NCBI GenBank assembly: GCA_030428385.1
Contig: JAUIDY010000043.1
Coordinates: 1 to 45,807, forward strand
Reading direction: 5' to 3'
DNA from: Rhodothermia bacterium
GTDB taxonomy: Bacteria > Bacteroidota > Rhodothermia > Rhodothermales > JAAAOL01
DNA length: 45,807 nt
Shown here one piece after another: positions 25,541 through 34,416 of this stretch. The number at the start of each line of letters is the position of its first letter. Position 1 is the stretch's first letter. The notes under the pieces were generated by a model, which saw only the letters and a list, made by a program, of their open reading frames with translations, had not been told where the DNA came from and did not search any database. Both the position numbers and the translations under genes were made by a program.

Positions 25541-28500
25541 ATGCATAGGTGTCCCCGGTCCTTATTTTTTAGTCTCCTCTGGGGAGGAATAGGATTGGTG
25601 GGAGTGCTCGGGATCATACCGGGCGTATGGGCACAACAGACCTTGTACGCCCCGGAAGGGCTCCCCTTTATCCAACGCTGGCGCCCTGTCGACTACAATG
25701 CACATGGTCAAAACTGGTCCTTTGCACAGGATACCAGTGGCGTGCTGTATGTGGGGAATACATCGGGATTGCTGGAATACGATGGCGTCTCGTGGACGCT
25801 AACGCGAACTCCCCTTTCTTCTGCTGTTCGCTCGCTCGCCGTTCGGGGAGATGGCACGCTTTTCGTCGGGGCCCAGAATGAAATCGCCTACCGCACAACG
25901 GACGCGCGCGGACAAAGCGCCCTCATCTCACTGATGGAGCACGTCCCGGAGCGCATGCGCGACTTTAGCGATGTGTGGCGGACGTTTGTAGTGGATGACG
26001 TGGTTTACTTTCACACCCATGAGGCGCTGTTCGGGTGGGATGGCACCCAGATGCACGTATGGGAGCCACAGGGTCTTTTTCGCATGGCCTTTCTCATAGA
26101 AAACCAACTCTACCTCCGCGATACCGGACGCGGCCTGGTTCGAATGGAAGGTCAAGAAATTGTCCTGCTGCCGGGTACAGAGGAGTTTGCGGACCGCGTC
26201 GTCTTTGTGGTGTTGCCGTTGGGGGACGGGCGTATTTTAGTGGGCGGAGGCAGTCACCCGCTGATGGTGTACGACGGGGCCGCTGTAGAGCCGTTCGCCG
26301 CGCCGGAAGCACAAGCCTTCGCTACCGCATCGTTTGTGTATCACGGCAACCGGTTGAGCGATGGACGGCTGTTGCTCGGCAGCATTGGCAACGGGGCCAT
26401 CGTGATGGATCCTGATGGAACCTTGTCGCGCCGACTGACCCGGGCAGAGGGGCTCAATGACAACATCGTCATTTCCAGCTTCGAGGATCCCCAGGGCGGC
26501 GTGTGGATGGGGCATGAGAGCGGCCTGTCGCGGGTGGAGTTGCATTCTCCGTTTACCTATTTCGATCAAGACCGCTCGGGCCTGCCGGGGTCGCAGCGCG
26601 CGCTGGCGTGGCACAACGGGCGGCTGTATATGGCGAATCCGGGTGGGCTCTTTCGGCAACGGATCCCTGCGCCGGGGCATGCGCCGATGTTCGAACCCAT
26701 TACGGATCACGAAGCCCTCATCTACGACCTGTTGTCGTTCGATTCCCAACTCCTGATCGCTGCAGGCGATGCGATGTACAGCCGCCGGGGCGAGCGGTCG
26801 GTGGAGGTGCTGCCCGACAATTCGCTGACGCTCTTGCGCTCCCGCTCGGACTCCACCCGGGTATTTGTCGGGCTTCAAAACGCCCTCACCTCGATTCGGT
26901 GGGACGGAGCCGCATGGAATGACGAGGGACCGGTGCCGGGGCTTCAGGCCGAGGTGCGGTGGATCCAGGAAGACGACGAAGGGACAGTCTGGGCGGGGAC
27001 CACCTACGATGGCGTGTGGCGCATTTCATTTGGGGAGGGCGACAGGCAACAGCCTGTCGTGGAGCAATTTATGGACCGCGAGGGGCTGCCCGGTAATACG
27101 GTAAACGTATATCGCCTGGGCAGCGATCTGGTGTTTAGCGCCGAGGGCGATCTGTATCGCTACCGCGAGGACGCCGCGCCGGCGTTTGTACCCGACGACC
27201 GGTTTGCGATGGTCGAAGAAGCCAATATCGGCGGCGTCATCTGGGCGGTAGACGATCCTGTCGGGCGCTTCTGGCTGACTACATCGACGGAAATTAGTTA
27301 TCTGCAGCCTACGGATGCCTCCGATGCATTCATGTGGGAGCGCACGCCCTTGCGTCGCCTAGCTTCTTACCGCTTTGTGCAGACCGACTGGGGAGCCGAT
27401 GGGGCAGCGTGGATTTTTGCTAGCGATGCCGTCATTCGGTATGACCCATCGAAGCCCCACCAAGCATCGGCGATGGCTCCGTTTGCCACCATGCTCCGAA
27501 AGGCAACGGCGGGGGGCGACACCCTTTTTGCAGGCCAAATCCCGACGGACCTCCGGTCCACATCGCCGTCGCTCCCCATCGAAAAAAGCGGCCTTGTTTT
27601 TAGCTTTTCCGCGCCCCGGTACGACTTACCCCACGAGACGAGCTATCAGGTACGGCTGGACGGCTTCGATGACGCTTGGAGCGAATGGAGTCAAGCCACG
27701 ACCAAAGAATACACCGCGCTGCCCGAAGGGCGGTACACGTTCCGCGTGAAGGCACGAGACGTGTACGGCATCGAAGGCAAAGAGGCGTCGTTTGCCTTTG
27801 CCGTGCTTCCACCGTGGTACCGGACGTGGTGGGCGTATGGGCTGTACCTCGGGTTGCTCGGCGTGGCGGTGTATGGGGTGTCGCAGTGGCGGATTCGACG
27901 GTTGCAGGCACAAACGGTGGAACTGGAAGCCCTGGTGCAAGAACGCACACAAACCATCGAAACGCAGGCCGAGCGTCTGCGCGAGATGGACCGTATGAAG
28001 TCGCGGCTGTTCGCCAACATCTCGCACGAGTTCCGCACGCCGCTCACGCTCACCATCGGACCGCTGCGTGATCTTCAGCAGGAAGAGACACTCACAAACC
28101 ATGGCGCGCGCAAGGTAGACCTGGCCCTGCGTAATGCACGGCGGTTGTTGCGGCTGATCAACCAACTGCTCGACATCACCAAAATCGAGGCGGGGAGGAT
28201 GGAGGTGAAGCTGGAAGCAGGCGACTTTGCAGAGGAAGTACGCGGTCTGGTGCAGGCCTTTGCGGCCCTCGCCGAGCGCGAAAAAGTGGCCCTCACCTTC
28301 AAGGCCACGCCCCCCTTGCTTCCGGCCGCCTTCGACCCCGATATGCTCGAAAAAGTGGTCATCAACCTGCTCTCGAATGCGTTTAAGTTCACACCCTCGG
28401 AGGGTGCCGTGCGGGTGAGCGTCGTGCAGGACAACGACCAAGCGGTGCTGACCGTGCAAGACACCGGGATTGGCATTGCGGCCGAGAAGCTGCCGCATCT

Positions 28501-29602
28501 CTTCGACCGGTTTTATCAGGTGGAAGACACCAACACGCGGGGATACGAGGGGACGGGGATTGGACTGTCGCTGGTGAAGGAGTTGGTGGAGTTGCATGGC
28601 GGTACCGTCGCCATTGCGAGTGTGCTGGACGAAGGCACGACTTGTACCGTGCGGTGGCCGTTGGGCGCGCCCGGCGCAAATGGACAGGCCGCCGATGGGA
28701 AACAGGAATCCGCCGAAAGCGAAGGAAAAGGAATTCAGCGGGCCTTGGCGGCTGCCGCAGCGGGCAATCCAACTGCGTGGGAATCGGAAGAAAAAGTGCT
28801 GGATGCCGCTACGGATTCGCAAGATGTGACGACGGTGCTGATCGTGGACGACCATCCGGAGATCCGGGCGTACGTGCGAGAACACCTGCAAGCCAGCTAC
28901 CGCGTGCTCGAAGCCGCCGACGGAGTGGCAGGGCTGGAAACCGCGCACGATGCGCTACCGGATTTGATTATTTCGGATGTGATGATGCCCCGCCTGGATG
29001 GCTACGGTTTTTGCGCCGCCGTCAAAGCCGACCCCGTGCTTGACTGCATCCCGTTTATCCTGCTCACCGCCCGCGCCGAAGGGGAAGACAAGCTGGAGGG
29101 CCTGGGCACCGGCGCCGACGATTACGTGACGAAGCCATTCGACGTGCGCGAGTTGCGCCTTCGTGTCGATAACCAGATCGCCGCCCGTCTCCGGTTGCGC
29201 CAGCGCCTCGCCGACGAGCGCAGCCCGCTGCATGTCGTGGTGCCGAGCGAACCCGACGTGATTTCCGCAGACGAGGCCCTGCTCGAACAAGCCCGTGCCA
29301 TCGTAGAAGCCCACATCGACGACGAGGCGTTTTCGGTGGAAGCACTGGCGTCGGAGTTGGGGCTGAGCCGTTCGCAAATGCACCGTCGGCTCAAGGACCT
29401 GACGGGCCAGCCTGCCGGGGCGTTTTTGCGGGGGCTTCGGCTGGGCCGGGCCGCGCAGCTTTTGGAGGCAAACGCCGGGACGGTCAGCGAGGTGGCGTAT
29501 GCCGTTGGCTTCCGCAGCCTCTCGCATTTCTCCAAGTGTTTCCGTCAGCAGTACGGGGTGCTGCCCTCGGCGTTCGCGGCCTCACAGGAGGCGGGTTCCT
29601 AG
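25541..29602 (+). CDS. Hybrid two-component system regulator (propeller sensor, kinase, receiver, AraC)
   Basis: A 1353-aa HTCS protein that combines sensor and transcription factor. A signal peptide ends near residue 33 (GVWA then QQ). About 600 residues of two-component regulator propeller repeats follow (units such as GVLYVGNTSGLLEYDG and GGVWMGHESGLSRVE), then a Y_Y_Y domain (YQVRLDGFDDAWSEWS) and one membrane helix near residue 770. Cytoplasmic parts: a coiled segment, HisKA with H829 in ISHEFRTP, HATPase_c with N, G1 and G2 boxes (DTGIGI, GTGIGLSL), a receiver domain with D1146 in SDVMMPRLDG, and a C-terminal AraC-type HTH. Such proteins sense breakdown products outside the membrane and switch on nearby uptake or hydrolase genes. 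No SusC/SusD-like genes lie beside it. ATG 25541 starts the signal. Confidence 0.95.
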   Translation: MHRCPRSLFFSLLWGGIGLVGVLGIIPGVWAQQTLYAPEGLPFIQRWRPVDYNAHGQNWSFAQDTSGVLYVGNTSGLLEYDGVSWTLTRTPLSSAVRSLAVRGDGTLFVGAQNEIAYRTTDARGQSALISLMEHVPERMRDFSDVWRTFVVDDVVYFHTHEALFGWDGTQMHVWEPQGLFRMAFLIENQLYLRDTGRGLVRMEGQEIVLLPGTEEFADRVVFVVLPLGDGRILVGGGSHPLMVYDGAAVEPFAAPEAQAFATASFVYHGNRLSDGRLLLGSIGNGAIVMDPDGTLSRRLTRAEGLNDNIVISSFEDPQGGVWMGHESGLSRVELHSPFTYFDQDRSGLPGSQRALAWHNGRLYMANPGGLFRQRIPAPGHAPMFEPITDHEALIYDLLSFDSQLLIAAGDAMYSRRGERSVEVLPDNSLTLLRSRSDSTRVFVGLQNALTSIRWDGAAWNDEGPVPGLQAEVRWIQEDDEGTVWAGTTYDGVWRISFGEGDRQQPVVEQFMDREGLPGNTVNVYRLGSDLVFSAEGDLYRYREDAAPAFVPDDRFAMVEEANIGGVIWAVDDPVGRFWLTTSTEISYLQPTDASDAFMWERTPLRRLASYRFVQTDWGADGAAWIFASDAVIRYDPSKPHQASAMAPFATMLRKATAGGDTLFAGQIPTDLRSTSPSLPIEKSGLVFSFSAPRYDLPHETSYQVRLDGFDDAWSEWSQATTKEYTALPEGRYTFRVKARDVYGIEGKEASFAFAVLPPWYRTWWAYGLYLGLLGVAVYGVSQWRIRRLQAQTVELEALVQERTQTIETQAERLREMDRMKSRLFANISHEFRTPLTLTIGPLRDLQQEETLTNHGARKVDLALRNARRLLRLINQLLDITKIEAGRMEVKLEAGDFAEEVRGLVQAFAALAEREKVALTFKATPPLLPAAFDPDMLEKVVINLLSNAFKFTPSEGAVRVSVVQDNDQAVLTVQDTGIGIAAEKLPHLFDRFYQVEDTNTRGYEGTGIGLSLVKELVELHGGTVAIASVLDEGTTCTVRWPLGAPGANGQAADGKQESAESEGKGIQRALAAAAAGNPTAWESEEKVLDAATDSQDVTTVLIVDDHPEIRAYVREHLQASYRVLEAADGVAGLETAHDALPDLIISDVMMPRLDGYGFCAAVKADPVLDCIPFILLTARAEGEDKLEGLGTGADDYVTKPFDVRELRLRVDNQIAARLRLRQRLADERSPLHVVVPSEPDVISADEALLEQARAIVEAHIDDEAFSVEALASELGLSRSQMHRRLKDLTGQPAGAFLRGLRLGRAAQLLEANAGTVSEVAYAVGFRSLSHFSKCFRQQYGVLPSAFAASQEAGS

Positions 29603-29635
29603 TTCGTAAACAGGCCAATCCCAGCGTACAAAACG

Positions 29636-29669
29636 AAAGGGGCTCGCGCCAAAGCGAGTCCCTTTTTTT
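29636..29669 (+). terminator. Terminator of the HTCS gene
   Basis: AAAGGGGCTCGC pairs with GCGAGTCCCTTT (one mismatch position) over a six-base loop, followed by seven T. It lies 33 bases after the HTCS stop. Confidence 0.88.
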
Positions 29670-29845
29670 GTTGCGCCGTCATTTCCCGTGGCTGCGCCTT
29701 TTCGTCAAAAAACACGCGAAAGGGGCTGTATTTGCAGTAAATGACACAAAACCGCTAAAGAATGCAACGTGCACGTTAGCGCCATCGGGGCTCCGCCGGG
29801 CATCTTGTCCACCGACACAAAAACCCGCACCAGATCGCTGTTCCC
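29670..29845. other. Leader region before the small ORF and beta-helix gene
   Basis: Between the HTCS terminator and the possible small ORF at 29846 lie about 176 bases with no gene. It should contain the promoter for the beta-helix gene. I see no clear promoter motif, repeat or stable hairpin. Confidence 0.35.
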
Positions 29846-30022
29846 ATGCCCGATGACGACGCCCGTCGCACCCGCGAAAACCTGCGCCTCGAACTCGACA
29901 TCCTCACCTCCGAATTGCCCGATCGTCCTCGTTCAAAGACCATGGTCGGACGCAGGCCAGCGCCCGAACGGACGGAGGGGGACGCCGCACTTTCCGCGCC
30001 ATCTACCGCCTCCGAGTCTTAG
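29846..30022 (+). CDS. Possible 58-aa charged small protein
   Basis: An ATG-started frame of 58 codons lies between the HTCS and beta-helix genes. The first 30 residues are charged and helix-like (MPDDDARRTRENLRLELDIL), with the rest Pro/Ala/Ser-rich. Third codon positions are strongly G/C, as in the neighbouring genes, and the ATG follows CCC like other starts here. It has no recognisable domain and no signal peptide. It could equally be a remnant of a longer gene or chance, since GC-rich DNA produces such frames. Confidence 0.35.
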   Translation: MPDDDARRTRENLRLELDILTSELPDRPRSKTMVGRRPAPERTEGDAALSAPSTASES

Positions 30023-30074
30023 ATGACGCCTGCTTCTCGCTCGGTTCTTGTTTGACGCCCAACCCCGTACTGCC

Positions 30075-33000
30075 ATGAAAACCACCCGTCTCTTTTCCCT
30101 CCTCCTTCTGCTCGCGCTACTCACAACCACGGTCCACGCCCAAACCCGCTACTACGTGGATTGGGATGCGGAAGGAAGCGACACCGGCACCTCGTGGGCC
30201 AACGCCTATCTGAAACTCCAAACCGCCCTCGCGCTCGCCGTTGATGGCGACGAAATCTGGGTGGCGGCAGGCACCTACTACCCCGACGAAGGGACCGGGC
30301 AAACCGAGGACGATCTTTCCTCCAACTTCCAACTCATCACCGGCGTGTCAATCTACGGTGGCTTTTACGGCGACGAAACGACGCTCGACCAGCGCGACGT
30401 CATGGCGAACCCTTCGGTCCTCTCGGGCGACATCGACCAGGATGGCAGTACCAGTGGCAATGCCTACCATGTGGTGAGGGGCAACGGAGCCGACGCCACG
30501 GCCTTGCTCGATGGCTTTACCATCACCGCAGGCTATGCCTTTTTCGCCAGCAGCAGTCCCCGGCGCAGCGGCGGCGGGCTGTTCATTGTCTCGGGTAGCC
30601 CGACGCTGGCCCGGCTGACCATTACTGGCAACGCGGCCCAGAATGATGGGGGCGGGTTATTCTTGAACGACAGCCAGTCGGCCCTCATCGGCTGTACGAT
30701 TGCGGGCAACAGCGCCATGCGCGATGGCGGTGGGCTCTACGCGCTCAATAGCAACCCGACGCTCACGGGTACCACAGTTGACGAAAATACCTCGACCGAG
30801 AAAGGGGCAGGGCTTTACATCGACAGCGAAAGCAGCGTGGTGCTCACGGGCGCGACGATAACGCGCAACGCGGCCACGGGCAACGGCGGCGGTTTGTTCA
30901 ACCAGAGTAGTGGCACGAAGGTGCGCAGCACGATTCTGTCGGGCAACGCCGATGCCGGCGGTACGGACGCCTCGGCGCAACTGCACAACAACGGCGGAGC
31001 GACGCCGACGGTGCGCTACTCCATGCTGCGGGGCAGTGGCGGCAGCGGAGCGGCCTGGGATGCCAACCTGGGCACGGACGGCGGCGGCAACCTCGACGTA
31101 AATCCAGAACTCGGCGGGTTGGCCGATAACGGCGGTGCTACCGAGACGCGGCTTCCCACCCGCTTGTCGCTGCTCATTGACGCGGGTTCCTGCTTCTCCC
31201 AAAGCCAGGATCAGCGGGGGCTGCTGCGCCCGTATAACGCCAACGATAGTAATTTCCCGAATGCGGACGATGGCTGTGACATCGGAGCGGTGGAACTGCA
31301 AATGGGCGAAGTGTCCAACCTGGTCGTGTATGTGGATGCTGGAGCGATGGGTCTGGGAAATGGCACCTCGTGGGAAGATGCCTTTACCTCTTTGCAAGAT
31401 GCACGGGCCGAAGCACTCGCCGGAGAGGCAATCTGGGTGGCCGCGGGGACGTACTATCCTGACGAGGGGGCGGTACAGACGGATAATGACCGCACGGCCT
31501 CGTTTCGCCTAAAAAATGGGGTGGCAATCTATGGCGGTTTTGCCGGGGACGAGACGATGCTCGAGGCACGCGACGTTGTGGCGAACGAGACCATCCTCTC
31601 GGGCGACATCGATCAGGGCAGTGGGAATGATGGCAATTCCAACCACGTGGTCGATGGCACGGGAAGAGACCCTTCGGCGATTCTTGATGGCTTTACGATT
31701 AGGGCTGGCAACGCCAGTAGGAGCTTCGGTGATCCTCATTCACTAGCCAGGGGTGGGGGCGTTTATATCAATACGGGAAGCCCGACGCTGAGGAACAACA
31801 CCATCGAAAACAACAGGGCTTATGATTCGGTTGTGTCCCTTGAATTTTTTTTGGGTACTGGAGGTGGGGTCTATATTGGTTCTGGTAGCCCTGAATTGAC
31901 AGGCAACACCATTCGCAACAACACCAGTTCATATGGCGGCGGCGGGGTCATGATTGTCACGGGGAGCCCGACTCTGAGGCAGAATAGAATCACTCAGAAC
32001 AATTCTGATAGTCGTGGTGGAGGTATTTACAATGATTCAGGGAGCCCTGTCATCACGGAAAACCGCATCGCCAACAACACGGGCGTCGAGGGGGGTGGCA
32101 TCTACTCGGGGCAGGGCATCCCGGTGGTCACGAACAACACGATCACAGATAACAGAGCCCGTGGAAGCGGTGGCGGCCTTTATATTTATCATCGGGCAAC
32201 GCTTATCGGAAACACCATCACGAATAATGTAGCAAATTTTGGTAACGGTGGCGGCCTTTATCTGGTTGGAAATGTGACACTCATCAGCAACACCATCACC
32301 GGAAACAGGGCTCCCGGTATCGAGGCCGTCGACGCGTTTGGGGGTGGCATTTATAATCTCAATTCCAACACACAGATACGCGGTACCATCCTTTGGGGCA
32401 ATGAGGATAAAAATGGTGGCATCGACGCCTCGGCGCAGCTTCACAACCAGAGTGCGACGCCGAAAATAAGCTACTCCATCGTGCAGGGCAGCGGCGGCAG
32501 CGGGGCGGGCTGGGATGCTAGCCTGGGAGAGGATCAGGGTAACAACCTCGATGCCGATCCCATGCTCGGTCCACTCCAGGACAACGGAGGCCCCACTTTA
32601 ACCCAACTGCCTACCTCCCCCTTTAGCCCCACCGTCGATGCCATCCCTGTAGATGCCGCTGACAAAACCAGCGCCCTCGGTTGTGGGACTGACTCGATCA
32701 CCGACCAGCGCGGCCTGCCCCGCCCTGCCGACGGCAACGGCGATGGCATCGCTGCCTGCGATATTGGGGCCACCGAAGGCCAATCCCCCGACCTCTTGCC
32801 CGTCGAACTCGTTGCTTTCACCGCTACGCTCGACGGAACCACCGGACACCTGCGCTGGGAAACCGCCGCCGAGACCAACAACGCCGGGTTCGAGATCCAG
32901 CAGCGCGAGGCGAACACGAACACCAACTGGTCGGTGCTGGGCTTTGTGGACGGCATGGGCACCACCACCGTGCCGCAAGCCTATACGTTCGACGTGGCGG

Positions 33001-33365
33001 GGCTGACCGTGGGTACGCACGTCTTCCGGCTCAAGCAGGTGGACTACGATGGCACCTTCGCCCACAGCCCCGAAGTGGAAGTGACGGTGGGCATGGTCGG
33101 GTCGCATGAACTGTCGGCGGCCTACCCGAACCCGTTTAACCCGTCGACGCAGTTGCGTTTGGCAGTGGGGCGCACGCAGGAGGTACGCGTGGTGGTGTAC
33201 GACCTGCTGGGCCGCCAGGTGGCGCGTCTTTTTTCGGGATCGCTGGAGGCGGGGCGGACGCAGGTGTTGGCGTGGCAGGCCGGGGCGAGGGCGAGCGGAG
33301 TGTACGTTATCCGGGTAGAAGGGGAGACCTTCGCCGAGGTGCGCCTCGTTGTGTTGGCGAAGTAA
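30075..33365 (+). CDS. Secreted duplicated beta-helix protein with T9SS sorting domain
   Basis: A 1096-aa secreted protein. It has a signal peptide (residues 1-22), then two copies of one module (about residues 25-400 and 415-905). Each begins with Y-V-D and GTSW and continues with EIWVAAGTYYPDEG or AIWVAAGTYYPDEG, ends with DASAQLHN and GSGGSGA, and is followed by an anchor-type DQRGL/CDIGA segment. Between these ends lie right-handed beta-helix coils beginning GGG-hydrophobic-Y/F: about five in copy 1 and eight in copy 2. A fibronectin-like stretch (ELVAFTATLDGTTGHLRWE) follows, and the C-terminal 80 residues (YPNPFNPSTQLRL, VYDLLGRQVARL) are a type A T9SS sorting domain. It is probably a surface adhesin or polysaccharide-binding protein or lyase; no catalytic residues can be assigned. 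ATG 30075 is used, not the TTG at 30048. Confidence 0.92.
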   Translation: MKTTRLFSLLLLLALLTTTVHAQTRYYVDWDAEGSDTGTSWANAYLKLQTALALAVDGDEIWVAAGTYYPDEGTGQTEDDLSSNFQLITGVSIYGGFYGDETTLDQRDVMANPSVLSGDIDQDGSTSGNAYHVVRGNGADATALLDGFTITAGYAFFASSSPRRSGGGLFIVSGSPTLARLTITGNAAQNDGGGLFLNDSQSALIGCTIAGNSAMRDGGGLYALNSNPTLTGTTVDENTSTEKGAGLYIDSESSVVLTGATITRNAATGNGGGLFNQSSGTKVRSTILSGNADAGGTDASAQLHNNGGATPTVRYSMLRGSGGSGAAWDANLGTDGGGNLDVNPELGGLADNGGATETRLPTRLSLLIDAGSCFSQSQDQRGLLRPYNANDSNFPNADDGCDIGAVELQMGEVSNLVVYVDAGAMGLGNGTSWEDAFTSLQDARAEALAGEAIWVAAGTYYPDEGAVQTDNDRTASFRLKNGVAIYGGFAGDETMLEARDVVANETILSGDIDQGSGNDGNSNHVVDGTGRDPSAILDGFTIRAGNASRSFGDPHSLARGGGVYINTGSPTLRNNTIENNRAYDSVVSLEFFLGTGGGVYIGSGSPELTGNTIRNNTSSYGGGGVMIVTGSPTLRQNRITQNNSDSRGGGIYNDSGSPVITENRIANNTGVEGGGIYSGQGIPVVTNNTITDNRARGSGGGLYIYHRATLIGNTITNNVANFGNGGGLYLVGNVTLISNTITGNRAPGIEAVDAFGGGIYNLNSNTQIRGTILWGNEDKNGGIDASAQLHNQSATPKISYSIVQGSGGSGAGWDASLGEDQGNNLDADPMLGPLQDNGGPTLTQLPTSPFSPTVDAIPVDAADKTSALGCGTDSITDQRGLPRPADGNGDGIAACDIGATEGQSPDLLPVELVAFTATLDGTTGHLRWETAAETNNAGFEIQQREANTNTNWSVLGFVDGMGTTTVPQAYTFDVAGLTVGTHVFRLKQVDYDGTFAHSPEVEVTVGMVGSHELSAAYPNPFNPSTQLRLAVGRTQEVRVVVYDLLGRQVARLFSGSLEAGRTQVLAWQAGARASGVYVIRVEGETFAEVRLVVLAK

Positions 33366-33401
33366 ATCAACGATATCCCACCGAACGCCACAGCATATTC
33401 C

Positions 33402-34121
33402 TTATGGATCGACACAGGCCACATTGTGCCAGTTCGAGTCGATATACGACCCCGCAGCGTCCCAGGCACGGATGCGCACCCGACCGTCACCCTCAGCAGT
33501 GCACGTGAGTTGAAACGGGGTGTCATACATCGTCGGACCATTGGCATCTGTCGGTGGACCCTGAAAAACACCCGCCGCCTGAATGATCATCGACGCCGGA
33601 GCAAGCGGGCCGTTCGCTTCCACAAACAGGTAGTCGATACCGCTAGGCACCCCCAACATGCCCCCGGCAGCGGTGTCGGTCACATCGACAGTTACATCGA
33701 AGGCCGTACCGACCGGTTTGGTGGGAGCGTCTGCATCATCTCCGGGGATGTCGATCATCGCCGTAGGTTTCTTGGCGTCCCTTACGATCACGGCCTTTTT
33801 GGCGTCTTGGATTTTGGCGTTGCCCTTATTGTCTACATAGGCAAAATCACAGGCAATGGTGCCGCCTCGGGAGCGCCCGGTCACGGCAGGGGTGAAGGTG
33901 GTTTGCGCATATCCTCCTGCAGGAACGGCAACCACTGCCGGGGTAAAGGTGCCCTCAAGGTTGATTTCTTGAAACGTCATGGTGCCCGCCTGTGGGACCG
34001 ACGGGGTGCAACGGCTGGTGCGCGGTACGTTTTCTGAGGCATCAGAGATTGGTAGAATCATTTTCATGCCGCCGCACGCGCTTAGCAGGAGCAGTGAAAG
34101 AAGGAGGAGGAGCGGTTTCAT
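33402..34121 (-). CDS. Lipoprotein of unknown function with two domain halves
   Basis: A 239-aa lipoprotein with lipobox LSAC (Cys near residue 16) after a very hydrophobic signal (MKPLLLLLSLLLL). The mature part is beta-rich. About residues 30-110 include a repeated phrase, FTPAVVAVPAGG and FTPAVTGRSRGG. A second domain (about 125-239) carries several cysteines (in TIAC, QLTC and NVAC) and ends in AGSYIDSNWHNVACVDP, like an Ig-like or carbohydrate-binding fold. No known function. The frame is open upstream to 34292, giving a second lipobox-like LLAGC, but the ATG at 34121 gives a complete lipoprotein signal on its own. It converges with the beta-helix gene (36-base gap). Confidence 0.72.
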   Translation of the reverse strand: MKPLLLLLSLLLLSACGGMKMILPISDASENVPRTSRCTPSVPQAGTMTFQEINLEGTFTPAVVAVPAGGYAQTTFTPAVTGRSRGGTIACDFAYVDNKGNAKIQDAKKAVIVRDAKKPTAMIDIPGDDADAPTKPVGTAFDVTVDVTDTAAGGMLGVPSGIDYLFVEANGPLAPASMIIQAAGVFQGPPTDANGPTMYDTPFQLTCTAEGDGRVRIRAWDAAGSYIDSNWHNVACVDP

Positions 34122-34416
34122 AAATGTCACCAACTGATTTGAGAGTAGCGTTGATAGATTCGAATGGCAGCCCGCGAGCAAGGAGAAAAGCATGAAAGGA
34201 ACAACACTCGCCGAGAAGAGGGCCATTCGAAGGGACCATCGTGGATATAGACACGCCAACTTGACTGATATAACCTTTGGCCGGAAAAACACCTATCAAC
34301 CAACCGATTGCTTCTCAGGGAAGCGCCCCCTATTATCTCCCATCTTGCCAGATCGGCCTCCTCTCTTTGTGCGTGTGCCAGAAGGGTATGCACCCCGGAT
34401 CAAACCCATTTTTACG

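Noticed and set aside
29769-30026. 85-codon plus-strand frame in the gap before the beta-helix gene
   Set aside because: The product is Pro/Ser/Thr-rich without domain character. The overlapping 58-codon frame has a better start context and codon pattern, so at most that one is real.
34122-34292. In-frame upstream extension of the lipoprotein gene containing a second lipobox-like LLAGC
   Set aside because: The ATG at 34121 already gives a complete lipoprotein signal. The extension would place a second export signal in front of it, and it overlaps the shared divergent leader. Most likely chance.
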